A stretch of 64,000 bases of DNA, from the NCBI GenBank assembly GCA_048595745.1, contig CP184361.1; one strand, written 5' to 3'. The translations under genes and the position numbers were made by a program. A model generated the notes under the pieces. The model had not been told where the DNA came from and ran no database searches. It saw nothing but the letters and a program-made list of their open reading frames with translations. The DNA is from Aquipseudomonas alcaligenes_A (lineage in GTDB: Bacteria > Pseudomonadota > Gammaproteobacteria > Pseudomonadales > Pseudomonadaceae). Below are positions 57,801-64,000 of the stretch, in pieces; positions within the stretch are counted from its first letter, which is position 1; the number at the start of each line of letters is the position of its first letter.

Positions 57801-58880
57801 CAGCGAAGTCTCGGCGACGTTGGTGGCCAGCACGATCTTGCGTGCGCCCATCGGCGCGAAGATTTTCTGCTGCTCGGCCGGAGTCAGCCGCGCGTACAGC
57901 GGCAACACCTCGGTCAGGCGCAGGTTGGCTTTGCGCAGCACCTCGGCGGCCTCGCGAATCTCGCGCTCGCCGGGGAGGAACACCAGCACGTCGCCGGGGC
58001 GCTTGCCTTCGGCCCGTTCGTGGGCGGCGATCTCGTCCAGCGCGGCGAGGATGCCCTGGTCGACGGTCAGGTCGTCGAGCAGGCTCTCGCCCTCCTCGTC
58101 CACCTCGGCGGCCAGCGGGCGGTACCAGGTGTCCACCGGATAGGTACGCCCGGACACCTCGATGATCGGGGCGTTATTGAAGTGCTTGCTGAAGCGCTCC
58201 AGATCGATGGTCGCCGAGGTGATGATCAGCTTGAGATCGGGGCGGCGCGGCAGCAGGGTCTTCAGGTAGCCGAGCAGGAAGTCGATGTTCAGCGAGCGCT
58301 CGTGGGCCTCGTCGACGATGATGGTGTCGTACTTTTCCAGGAAGCGGTCGTGCTGGGTTTCGGCCAGCAGGATGCCGTCGGTCATCAGCTTGATCAGGCT
58401 GGCGTCGCCGGAATGGTCCTCGAAGCGCACCTGGTAGCCGACCAGCTCGCCCAACGGCGTGCCGATCTCCTCGGCCACGCGGGTCGCCACGCTGCGAGCG
58501 GCCAGGCGGCGCGGCTGGGTGTGGCCGATCAGGCCGTGCACGCCGCGGCCCAGCTCCAGGCAGATTTTCGGCAGCTGAGTGGTCTTGCCCGAGCCGGTCT
58601 CGCCGGCAATCACCAGCACCTGGTGTTTTTCCAGCGCCTTCTTGATCTCGTCGCGCTTGGCAGCGATCGGCAGGGCGTCGTCGTAGCGGATCGCCGGGAT
58701 GCTCTGCCGGCGCGCCTCGACCTTGGCCACTGACGCCTGGAAGCGCTCCAGCCACTGCGCCAGCCTGGCCTCGTCCTGTGGCGTCTGCTTCTGCAGCTCG
58801 TGCAACTGGCGGCGCAGGCGGTGGCGATCGGCCTGCATGGCCTGGTCGAGGTTCTTCTGCAAGGTGTGGAAGTCGGTCAT
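54834..58880 (-). CDS. hrpA: ATP-dependent RNA helicase HrpA
   Basis: A 1348-aa DEAH-box helicase, slightly longer than the usual ~1300. The ATG at 58880 (MTDFHTLQKNLDQAMQ) fits the family. Motifs are GETGSGKTTQ (I), DEAHERS (II), SATID (III), QRKGRCGR (VI), followed by HA2/OB domains and the HrpA-specific C-terminal region. HrpA helps rescue stalled or collided ribosomes and process mRNAs. Residues ~615-640 are encoded by a palindromic repeat (56979-57025) in the linker after the helicase-associated domains, adding RGSGLQAADRGQGRSHKSAP-like sequence. Confidence 0.96.
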   Translation of the reverse strand: MTDFHTLQKNLDQAMQADRHRLRRQLHELQKQTPQDEARLAQWLERFQASVAKVEARRQSIPAIRYDDALPIAAKRDEIKKALEKHQVLVIAGETGSGKTTQLPKICLELGRGVHGLIGHTQPRRLAARSVATRVAEEIGTPLGELVGYQVRFEDHSGDASLIKLMTDGILLAETQHDRFLEKYDTIIVDEAHERSLNIDFLLGYLKTLLPRRPDLKLIITSATIDLERFSKHFNNAPIIEVSGRTYPVDTWYRPLAAEVDEEGESLLDDLTVDQGILAALDEIAAHERAEGKRPGDVLVFLPGEREIREAAEVLRKANLRLTEVLPLYARLTPAEQQKIFAPMGARKIVLATNVAETSLTVPGIRYVIDSGTARISRYSYRAKVQRLPIEAISQASANQRKGRCGRVEPGICIRLYSEEDFLARPEFTDPEILRTNLAAVILQMLHLRLGSIEDFPFIEPPDGKAISDGFNLLQELSAVNREGQLTPLGRQLARLPIDPRLGRMVLEAAKLGSLDEILIVASALSVQDPRERPMDRQQAADQAHAQWKDVDSDFAALINLWRGFEEKRQELGANPLRNWCKKNFLNYLRLREWRDAHRQLVLIARELQLSASQSESRRGSGLQAADRGQGRSHKSAPQPTTDTKVNVIVREQAEASEAAQRAKSYAAVHKAILSGLLSQIGQKSEDGDYLGARQRRFWIHPSSVIGRKKPAWVMTAELVETTKLFARMVAKIEPDWIEPLAGHLIKKNHFEPHWEKRRGQVVAFEQVTLYGLIVVGRRPVHFGPVDPVASRELFIREGLVRGEINSRARCLAANRELLERLDELEAKARRRDILADEETLYAYYEARIPAEIHQAATFEHWYKSEGAKSPQLLIMREEDVLARDAKEVTAAQYPDILQLGELQLPLTYHFEPNHPRDGVTLRVPAPLLPQLPADRLEWLVPGLIEAKAVALVRGLPKAIRKNFVPVPDFVGAALSKIAFGQGSLPESLGRELTRMTGARVPEEAWGESAQQLEHHLKMNIEVVDARGKFLGEGRDLAELCARFAEASQAALAIPQQKQEQKPVEAKAFAQVAEKTQQKIAGLSMTVFPALVEEGGVVKEGRFPTQAEADFQHRRALQKLLLQQLAEPAKYLRGKLPGLTELGLLYREMGRPEALVEDILLASLDACILDGETTLPRDGAALAQLAERKRGDWTGHAERIAKLTLDILKLTHGLQKRFKGKIDLAQAMALNDIKQQLANLVYPGFVRETPGEWLKEIPRYLKAIEQRLDKVASQVQRDRVWTGELSAAWEQYQARAAKHAQEGKRDAELVLYRWMLEEYRVSLFAQQLGTKMAVSDKRLAKQWSQVEA
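56979..57025. repeat. REP-like palindrome inside the hrpA coding sequence
   Basis: GTGGGAGCGGCCTT and AAGGCCGCTCCCAC form a perfect 14-bp inverted repeat around 19 bp. The TTTTGTGGGAGCGGCC start is the hallmark of a very common Pseudomonas intergenic repeat. Here it is in frame within hrpA and the ORF stays open. Confidence 0.85.
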
Positions 58881-58953
58881 TGCAACGCGGCGGTCTGGCG
58901 AGGGCGGGCGGCGATTGTCGCAGATTGCACGGCCCGGCGTGAAACCGCGCGGC

Positions 58954-59454
58954 TCAGCGCCCGGCTGGCGGCAGGCCGGCGAGCAGCTTGCCGAGCAGGT
59001 CGAACAGCTGGGTTTGCTCGGCTTCATCCAACCCCGCCAGCAGGCGCTGCATGTTGGCCACGTGCGACGCCATGATGCCGTCGATCAGGGCGAAGCCGGC
59101 GTCGGTCAGCGCCACCAGCACGCCGCGTCGGTCGCTCGGGTGCTTGCGCCGCTCGATCAGCCCGGCCTTCTCCAGGCGGTCGATGCGGCTGGTCATGCCG
59201 CCGGAGGAGATCATCGCCGCCTCGTACAGTGCGGTGGGCATCAGCGCATAGGGCTCGCCGGCACGGCGCAGGGTGGCCAGCAGGTCGAACTCGCCCGGTT
59301 GCAGGCCGTGGGCGGTGAAGAACGGCACTAAGTGATCGCGGCTGATCAGCTGGCTCAGCTCGCTCAAGCGCCCCAGCAGGGCCATGGGCGCGGGATCGAG
59401 GTCGGGACGCTGCTGGCGCCACTGGTCGGCGGCGGTTTGCGCACGGTCATGCAT
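58954..59454 (-). CDS. MarR-family transcriptional regulator
   Basis: A 166-aa regulator starting at the ATG with GGAG 7 nt upstream (MHDRAQTAADQW); a TTG four codons earlier is rejected. The winged helix is clear: LQPGEFDLLATLRRAGEPYALMPTALYEAAMISSGGMTSRIDRLEKAGLIERRKHPSDRRG (in parts), then LTDAGFALI. It is divergent from an EamA-type exporter with a palindromic operator between them, so it most likely represses both. Confidence 0.93.
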   Translation of the reverse strand: MHDRAQTAADQWRQQRPDLDPAPMALLGRLSELSQLISRDHLVPFFTAHGLQPGEFDLLATLRRAGEPYALMPTALYEAAMISSGGMTSRIDRLEKAGLIERRKHPSDRRGVLVALTDAGFALIDGIMASHVANMQRLLAGLDEAEQTQLFDLLGKLLAGLPPAGR

Positions 59455-59467
59455 GGGCGGCTCCAAT

Positions 59468-59485
59468 TATCTTGCCATCAAGATA
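59468..59485. promoter_or_regulatory. MarR-type operator
   Basis: TATCTTG-CCAT-CAAGATA is a perfect 7+4+7 palindrome, 14 bp upstream of the MarR start and 44 bp upstream of the transporter start, with a further half-like ATCAAGAAT at 59492-59500. It is typical of MarR sites with a TATCTTG half. Confidence 0.75.
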
Positions 59486-59528
59486 CTTATCATCAAGAAT
59501 GCAGCCATCCTAACCCGAGGTGAGCGTC

Positions 59529-60407
59529 ATGTCGCGCCCCTGGCTTTCCCTGTTCCTGCTGCTGGCCGTGGGCAGTCTGCTCGGCCTGATCGGCAATGTC
59601 GCCAAACTGGCCGCCGCCAGTGGCTGGCCACCGGTGGCCCTGCTGCTGTGGAGCCTGCTCGGCGCCGGCGGCCTGCTCTGCCTGCTGGCGCTGGCCCGCG
59701 GCGAGGCGCCGAGCCTGAGTCGCCCCTATCTGCGTTACTACCTGATCTCCGGGCTGGTCAGTATCAGCCTGCCCAATGCCCTGCTGTTCAGCGCCATCCC
59801 CCATGTCGGCGCCGGCTTCGCCTCGCTGTGCCTGGCCTTCCCGCCGCTGCTGACCTATGTGCTGGCCCTGGCCCTGCGCATGGAGGGTCTGCAGCGCCTG
59901 CGCCTGCTCGGCATCCTGATCGGCCTGGCGGGCAGCCTGATCCTCGCCCTGGGCAAGCTCGGCAGCGGCGACAGCCCGCTGCTCTGGGTACTGGCGACGC
60001 TGGTGATGCCGGTGTTCCTGGCCATCGGCAACGTCTACCGCTCGCGCCACTGGCCGGAAGGCGCGCGCCCGCTGCAGCTGGCGCCCGGCATGCTGCTGGC
60101 CGGCGCCCTGCTGCTGTTGCCGCTGGGACTGTTCGGCGTGGAACTGCGCCCGGCCTGGGAGCAGGCCGCCGGAGCCTGGTGGCTGGCCGCCGAGGTGGCA
60201 CTGTTCGCCGGCATGTACGCGCTCTACTTCGTGCTGCAGAAGGTGGCCGGCGCGGTGTACCTGAGCCAGATCGGCTCGGTCACAGCGATTACCGGCGCAG
60301 CGGTGGCGATCTTCCTGCTCGGCGAACAAGGCTCGGCGTCCATGTTACTGGCAGCCCTGTGCACCACGCTCGGTGTAGCCCTGGTGGCATTGCGCGCGGC
60401 GCGCTAA
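59529..60407 (+). CDS. EamA/DMT-family transporter
   Basis: A 292-aa inner-membrane protein with about ten spans and the two-repeat architecture of the drug/metabolite transporter superfamily (LLLAVGSLLGLIGNVAKLAAAS in the first half; ALYFVLQKVAGAVYLSQIGSVTAITGAAVAIFLLGE at the end). Substrate unknown. The ATG at 59529 has GAGGTGAG upstream. It is paired divergently with a MarR gene. Confidence 0.9.
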   Translation: MSRPWLSLFLLLAVGSLLGLIGNVAKLAAASGWPPVALLLWSLLGAGGLLCLLALARGEAPSLSRPYLRYYLISGLVSISLPNALLFSAIPHVGAGFASLCLAFPPLLTYVLALALRMEGLQRLRLLGILIGLAGSLILALGKLGSGDSPLLWVLATLVMPVFLAIGNVYRSRHWPEGARPLQLAPGMLLAGALLLLPLGLFGVELRPAWEQAAGAWWLAAEVALFAGMYALYFVLQKVAGAVYLSQIGSVTAITGAAVAIFLLGEQGSASMLLAALCTTLGVALVALRAAR

Positions 60408-60451
60408 AGATCGCCTAATCTCAACCGCTATAAAGAGCAGCGGCGGCTCTC

Positions 60452-60465
60452 TTGACCCGGATCAA
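60452..60465 (+). promoter_or_regulatory. Anr/Dnr (FNR-type) box upstream of the chemoreceptor gene
   Basis: TTGACCCGGATCAA matches TTGAC/T-N4-ATCAA. Its centre (60458.5) predicts a start site near 60500 at -41.5, and CATGAT at 60487-60492 fits a -10. This implies low-oxygen induction and places the in-frame ATG at 60484 upstream of the transcript start. Confidence 0.72.
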
Positions 60466-60534
60466 GCGGGGACGAAATGCCGCATGCATGATAGCGGCCT
60501 TGTGCCATCCCATCAGTCGATGAAGAAGTTCGCC

Positions 60535-61998
60535 ATGGATGCGTGGATTCGCAATCTCTCCCTGAAATACAAGTTCTGGGCCGTCAACCTGGTGGCCTTC
60601 TTCACCACGCTGTTGCTGGTGTTGTTCGCCATGCAGCAGGAACAGGCCGGTCGCGCCGACGCCGCGCGCGAGGCAGCCCAGGCACGCGCACAACTGCTGG
60701 CTACCTGGCCGGCGGGCACACCGCTGCCGCGTGATGCCCAATTGCTGCCCTTCCCCGCCAGCGGCCAACCGCCACTGGGCTTGTCGTCCTCCGCCCGCGG
60801 CTGGACGGAACTGGAGCACGATGCGCTGTGGGCCGACTCGCCGGTGATCGGCGCCTGGGTCCAGGAAGTCGCCGGCCAGCGCGTGGCGGTGACCGCGCAG
60901 GCGCCGAGCCTGTGGCAGGTGTTCGAGGACCGGGCCGGTGCCTACGCGGTGTGCGTCTTCGTGCTGATGCTGCTCCTGCTAGCAGCTTCGCAACTGCTGA
61001 TCCACTTCATCCTCAGCCACCTGCACCAGTTGAAGGACGTGATGCTGCACGTGGAGCGCAGCGGCGACCTGTCCGCGCGCGCCGAATTGAACAGCGGCGA
61101 TGAGGTGGGCCAAATGGCCAATGCCTTCAACGCCATGCAGGCCGGATACCAGCGCGTGGTCGGCACCGTGGCCCAGGCCGCCGCCAGCCTCGACGAAGGT
61201 GCGCGGCGCCTGGCCGTGAGCATGGAGCAGGTGCGCAGCGGCATGCTCGGCCAGCAGAGCGAGACCGACCAGGCCGCCACCGCGATCAACGAGATGTCCA
61301 CCACCGTGCACCATATCGCCCAGCACGCTGCCGACACCCGCGACCAGTCCACCGAGGCGGATCGCCTCAGCGGCGTCGGCCAGCAGGTGGTGGCGCGTGC
61401 CGGTTCGGCCATCGCCAACCTGTCGCAGGGCGTGCAGCAGACGGCCGAGATGATCCAGAAGCTGGCCGACGACAGCCGCACCATCGGCGGTATGGTCGAA
61501 ACCATTCACGGCATCGCCGAGCAGACCAACCTGCTGGCGCTCAACGCCGCCATCGAAGCAGCGCGTGCTGGCGAGATGGGCCGCGGCTTCGCCGTGGTGG
61601 CCGATGAGGTCCGCAACCTGGCCAGGCGCGTGCAGGACTCCACCGACGAGATCACCCGCATGATCGGCAACCTGCAGGCAGCCAGCCGCGATGCCGTGGA
61701 GTTCATGCAGGAAAGCTCGATCAAGGCCGACCACTGCGTGCAGGAAGCCAATGCCGCCGGCGAGGCCCTGGGCGATATCGCCCGCGCCGTGGCGCTGATG
61801 CGCGAAAGCAACACACAGATCGCCGTGGCCGCCGAGCAGCAGAGCCAGGTCGCCGAGGAGATGACCCGCTCGGTGGTGGGCATCCGCGACGTTACCGAGC
61901 AGACGGTGCAGCAGACCCTGGCCTCCGCCAGCACCAGCCACGAACTGGTGGGGCTGGCCGAAGACCTGGGCAAGGCAATCCGCAAGCTCAAACTGTAA
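60535..61998 (+). CDS. Methyl-accepting chemotaxis protein
   Basis: A 487-aa chemoreceptor. The start at 60535 (MDAWIRNLSLKYKFW) is preferred since the Anr-dependent transcript should begin near 60500. Two spans (~17-35 and ~135-157) flank a short (~100-residue) periplasmic region with no 4-helix or Cache motif recognised. A HAMP domain (LKDVMLHVERSGDLSARAELNSGDEVGQMANAFNAM) leads to the signalling domain with hairpin tip IAEQTNLLALNAAIEAARAGE. No C-terminal pentapeptide for CheR/CheB. The Anr-type box suggests use in oxygen-limited taxis. Confidence 0.95.
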   Translation: MDAWIRNLSLKYKFWAVNLVAFFTTLLLVLFAMQQEQAGRADAAREAAQARAQLLATWPAGTPLPRDAQLLPFPASGQPPLGLSSSARGWTELEHDALWADSPVIGAWVQEVAGQRVAVTAQAPSLWQVFEDRAGAYAVCVFVLMLLLLAASQLLIHFILSHLHQLKDVMLHVERSGDLSARAELNSGDEVGQMANAFNAMQAGYQRVVGTVAQAAASLDEGARRLAVSMEQVRSGMLGQQSETDQAATAINEMSTTVHHIAQHAADTRDQSTEADRLSGVGQQVVARAGSAIANLSQGVQQTAEMIQKLADDSRTIGGMVETIHGIAEQTNLLALNAAIEAARAGEMGRGFAVVADEVRNLARRVQDSTDEITRMIGNLQAASRDAVEFMQESSIKADHCVQEANAAGEALGDIARAVALMRESNTQIAVAAEQQSQVAEEMTRSVVGIRDVTEQTVQQTLASASTSHELVGLAEDLGKAIRKLKL

Positions 61999-62447
61999 GG
62001 GGCCGGAACACGCGAGCCATTGTCGTGCCTTGGGGCGCCGGATCACTCCATGGATAGTCGGGCTACGTCGGCGCACACCCTCGGCGATGCAGCCAGACGT
62101 GCGCCGTCATGCCCCCGCATCATACCGATCGGCTACAGCTAACCCGCAGCACGCCCCTTATCGACTACTTCGTGATTGAGGCGCCCCATGCGTTTCTCTC
62201 CCACAACATCGGCGGCGAGGAGCCGCCCAAGGCCCTCGCTGCGAACATCCTGCCGCCGGCGGTGACACTGCACCAGCCCGACCGTAGCGCCCGGAAGGAC
62301 CGCCCTCGGCGTCGATATCGGGCACCGTCAGGCTTCGGACAGGCCGCCTCGTGCCAGGCATGCATCTACCCCGGAAACGAGCAGCCAACTAACCTGCCCG
62401 AGGCTTTGCGCCGGGCGCTATTGCCCGAATGAGAGAACCGCAGAAAC
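61999..62447. other. Gene-poor interval between the chemoreceptor and fadD
   Basis: The largest frame (62109-62432, plus strand, 107 codons) has no SD, no recognisable domain and an unnatural Arg/Pro-rich second half. Its first third (STPLIDYFVIEAPHAFL) could be a coding remnant. An opposite-strand frame of 76 codons covers the same DNA. I see no RNA gene or promoter that can be supported. Confidence 0.4.
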
Positions 62448-62477
62448 GAAAAAGCCCCGCCAAGGCGGGGCTTTTTC
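62448..62477 (-). terminator. Rho-independent terminator after fadD
   Basis: GAAAAAGCCCCGC and GCGGGGCTTTTTC pair around CAAG, with A and T runs on the flanks; 13 bp past the fadD stop and able to act from both sides. Confidence 0.93.
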
Positions 62478-62490
62478 ATGTGGCGGAAGA

Positions 62491-64000
62491 TCAGGCCGTG
62501 GCGGCGATCTTCTTCAGCTCCTGGTCGCGCAGCTCGCGGCGCAGGATCTTACCGACGTTGGTGGTCGGCAGGCTGTCGCGGAACTCGACGAAACGCGGCA
62601 CCTTGTAACCGGTGACGTTGGAACGCATGTGCTCCAGCACCTGCTCCTTGGTCAGGCTCTCGCCCGGACGCACCACGATGAAGACCTTGATCGCCTCACC
62701 CGACTTCTCGTCCGGCACGCCGATGGCCGCGCACTGCAGCACGCCCGGCAGGGTGGCGAGCACATCTTCCAGCTCGTTCGGGTACACGTTGAATCCGGAC
62801 ACCAAGATCATGTCCTTTTTGCGGTCGACGATGCGCATGTAGCCGTCGTCCTGGATCACCGCGATGTCGCCGGTCTTCAGCCAGCCATCAGCCGAGAGCA
62901 TCTCGTCGGTGGCTTCCTGGCGCTGCCAGTAGCCCTTCATCACCTGCGGGCCCTTGACACACAGCTCGCCACGCTCGCCCATCGGGAGGTCGTTGCCTTC
63001 GTCGTCGATGACCTTGCACAGGGTCGAGGGCACCGGAATACCAATGGTACCGATCTGGATGTTCTGGTACGGGTTGACCGACACCACCGGGCTGGTTTCG
63101 GTCATGCCGTAACCTTCACAGATGGAGCAGCCGGTGACTTCCTTCCAGCGCTCGGCGGTGGCCAGTTGCAGGGCCATGCCACCGGACAGGGTCAGCTTCA
63201 GGCTGGACAGGTCCAGGCGACGGAAGTCCTCGTTGTTGCACAGGGCAACGAACAGGGTGTTGAGACCGACGAAGGCGGTGAACTTCCACTTGCCCAGTTC
63301 CTTCACGGTACCCGGCAGGTCACGCGGGTTGGTGATGAGGATGTTGTGGCTACCGGTCAGCATCATCGCCATGCAATGGAAAGTGAAGGCGTAGATGTGG
63401 TACAGCGGCAGCGGGCAGATCACGGTCTCGCAGCCTTCGCCGAGGTTGGAGCCCATCAGCGCCTTGGCCTGCAGCATGTTGGCCACCAGGTTGCGGTGGG
63501 TCAGCATGGCACCCTTGGCGACGCCGGTGGTACCGCCGGTGTACTGCAGCACGGCGATGTCACCATTGGCCGGGCTGGCCTCGCTGACCGGCTTGCCACG
63601 GCCCAGGGCCAGGGCCTTGGTCAGCTTGACGGCCTGCGGCAGGTTGAATGCCGGGACCATCTTCTTCACGTGCTTAACCACGGTGTTGACCAGCAGGCGC
63701 TTGAGCGGCGGCAGCAGGTCACCCACTTCGGTGACGATGACGTGCTTGATGCCGGTCTTGGGCAGCACTTCCTCGGCCAGGTGGGCCATGTTGGCCAGGC
63801 ACACCAGCGCCTTGGCGCCGGAGTCGTTGAACTGGTGTTCCATCTCCCGCGCGGTGTACAGCGGGTTGGTGTTGACCACGATCATGCCGGCGCGCAGGGC
63901 GCCGAATACCACGACGGGGTATTGCAGGACGTTGGGCAACTGCACGGCGATGCGATCGCCGGCCTTGAGGTCGGTGTGGTTCTGCAGGTAGGCGGCGAAG
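62491..64000 (-). CDS. fadD1: Long-chain-fatty-acid-CoA ligase FadD1 type, 5'-truncated
   Basis: The frame runs to the window edge (…FAAYLQNHTDLKAGDRIAVQLPNVLQYPVVVFGALRAGM), so about 50 N-terminal residues lie outside. An adenylate-forming enzyme that activates fatty acids to acyl-CoA for beta-oxidation. Motifs are YTGGTTGVAKGAM (P-loop), GYGMTETSP (A5), KTGDIA (A7) and DRKKDMILVSGFNVYP (A8), ending VGKILRRELRDQELKKIAATA. The sequence closely follows P. aeruginosa FadD1 as I recall it. Usually a second fadD lies next to it, outside this window. Confidence 0.95.
   Translation of the reverse strand, partial: FAAYLQNHTDLKAGDRIAVQLPNVLQYPVVVFGALRAGMIVVNTNPLYTAREMEHQFNDSGAKALVCLANMAHLAEEVLPKTGIKHVIVTEVGDLLPPLKRLLVNTVVKHVKKMVPAFNLPQAVKLTKALALGRGKPVSEASPANGDIAVLQYTGGTTGVAKGAMLTHRNLVANMLQAKALMGSNLGEGCETVICPLPLYHIYAFTFHCMAMMLTGSHNILITNPRDLPGTVKELGKWKFTAFVGLNTLFVALCNNEDFRRLDLSSLKLTLSGGMALQLATAERWKEVTGCSICEGYGMTETSPVVSVNPYQNIQIGTIGIPVPSTLCKVIDDEGNDLPMGERGELCVKGPQVMKGYWQRQEATDEMLSADGWLKTGDIAVIQDDGYMRIVDRKKDMILVSGFNVYPNELEDVLATLPGVLQCAAIGVPDEKSGEAIKVFIVVRPGESLTKEQVLEHMRSNVTGYKVPRFVEFRDSLPTTNVGKILRRELRDQELKKIAATA

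Noticed and set aside
54828..58733. Open frame of 1301 codons antisense to hrpA
   Set aside because: It is complementary to a confidently identified helicase and arises from GC-rich third positions suppressing stops. No SD or domain, and low-complexity His/Gln/Leu/Gly composition.
60484..60534. Upstream ATG of the chemoreceptor
   Set aside because: The Anr box geometry puts the transcript start near 60500, downstream of this ATG, and the extra 17 residues do not fit chemoreceptor N-termini.

Overview
The window is a high-GC gamma-proteobacterial chromosome segment, almost certainly Pseudomonas in the broad sense. The anchors are the algU-mucA-mucB-mucD cluster followed by lepA-lepB-rnc-era-recO-pdxJ, nadB with ygfX-sdhE-ygfZ, the tctDE/opdH-tctCBA citrate locus, a fadD1-type acyl-CoA ligase and an nnrS-ppyR pair. 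No rRNA, tRNA, CRISPR array, prophage or integrase was recognised. Start codons were chosen from ribosome-binding sites and family N-termini, not from the longest open frame.

Layout. 1-6 kb: 3' part of tRNA hydroxylase trhP, a MerR regulator with a CueR-like Cys pair, small redox proteins (ABM monooxygenase, MdaB), a CAP-domain protein and a methyltransferase. 6-9.2 kb: nnrS/ppyR behind a 32-bp inverted repeat, an acetyltransferase, a parvulin and a ribosome-associated factor. 9.4-15.8 kb: membrane proteins, an omptin outer-membrane protease, a second YebC-family protein, a Nudix enzyme, a solute-binding protein and a secreted zinc-hydrolase-like protein. 15.9-19.3 kb: a PP2C phosphatase, Ser/Thr kinase and FHA protein operon. 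19.3-22.6 kb: EndA, a cold-shock protein, a diguanylate cyclase and a decayed solute-binding gene. 22.6-32.6 kb: the pdxJ-to-lepA block and the envelope-stress sigma factor operon, which lacks mucC. 32.9-38 kb: nadB, ygfX, sdhE, ygfZ, an HDOD protein and another solute-binding protein. 38.1-45.7 kb: TctDE two-component system divergent from the OprD-type porin, the tripartite tricarboxylate transporter and an AbrB permease. 45.8-48.3 kb: a three-gene operon behind a SoxR/MerR-type promoter, an SDR and a glycine-zipper protein.

48.3-51.9 kb is the accessory part. It holds a 455-bp gene-free stretch with hairpins and direct repeats, a second short signal peptidase, an AT-rich OLD-family ATPase/TOPRIM nuclease (a solitary defence candidate) and a ~620-bp non-coding element bounded by hairpins that are inverted relative to each other. 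52-64 kb is core-like: VF530, a solute-binding protein, DUF3087, a second diguanylate cyclase, HrpA carrying an in-frame palindromic repeat, a MarR/EamA divergent pair with a clear operator, a chemoreceptor behind an Anr-type box, and the 3' two-thirds or more of fadD1.

The strongest leads are: matching MerR-type operators at 1.6 kb and 45.8 kb; the solitary OLD nuclease island; the hairpin-bounded element next to it; the palindrome inside hrpA; the phosphatase-kinase-FHA operon; and the Anr-box-controlled chemoreceptor.
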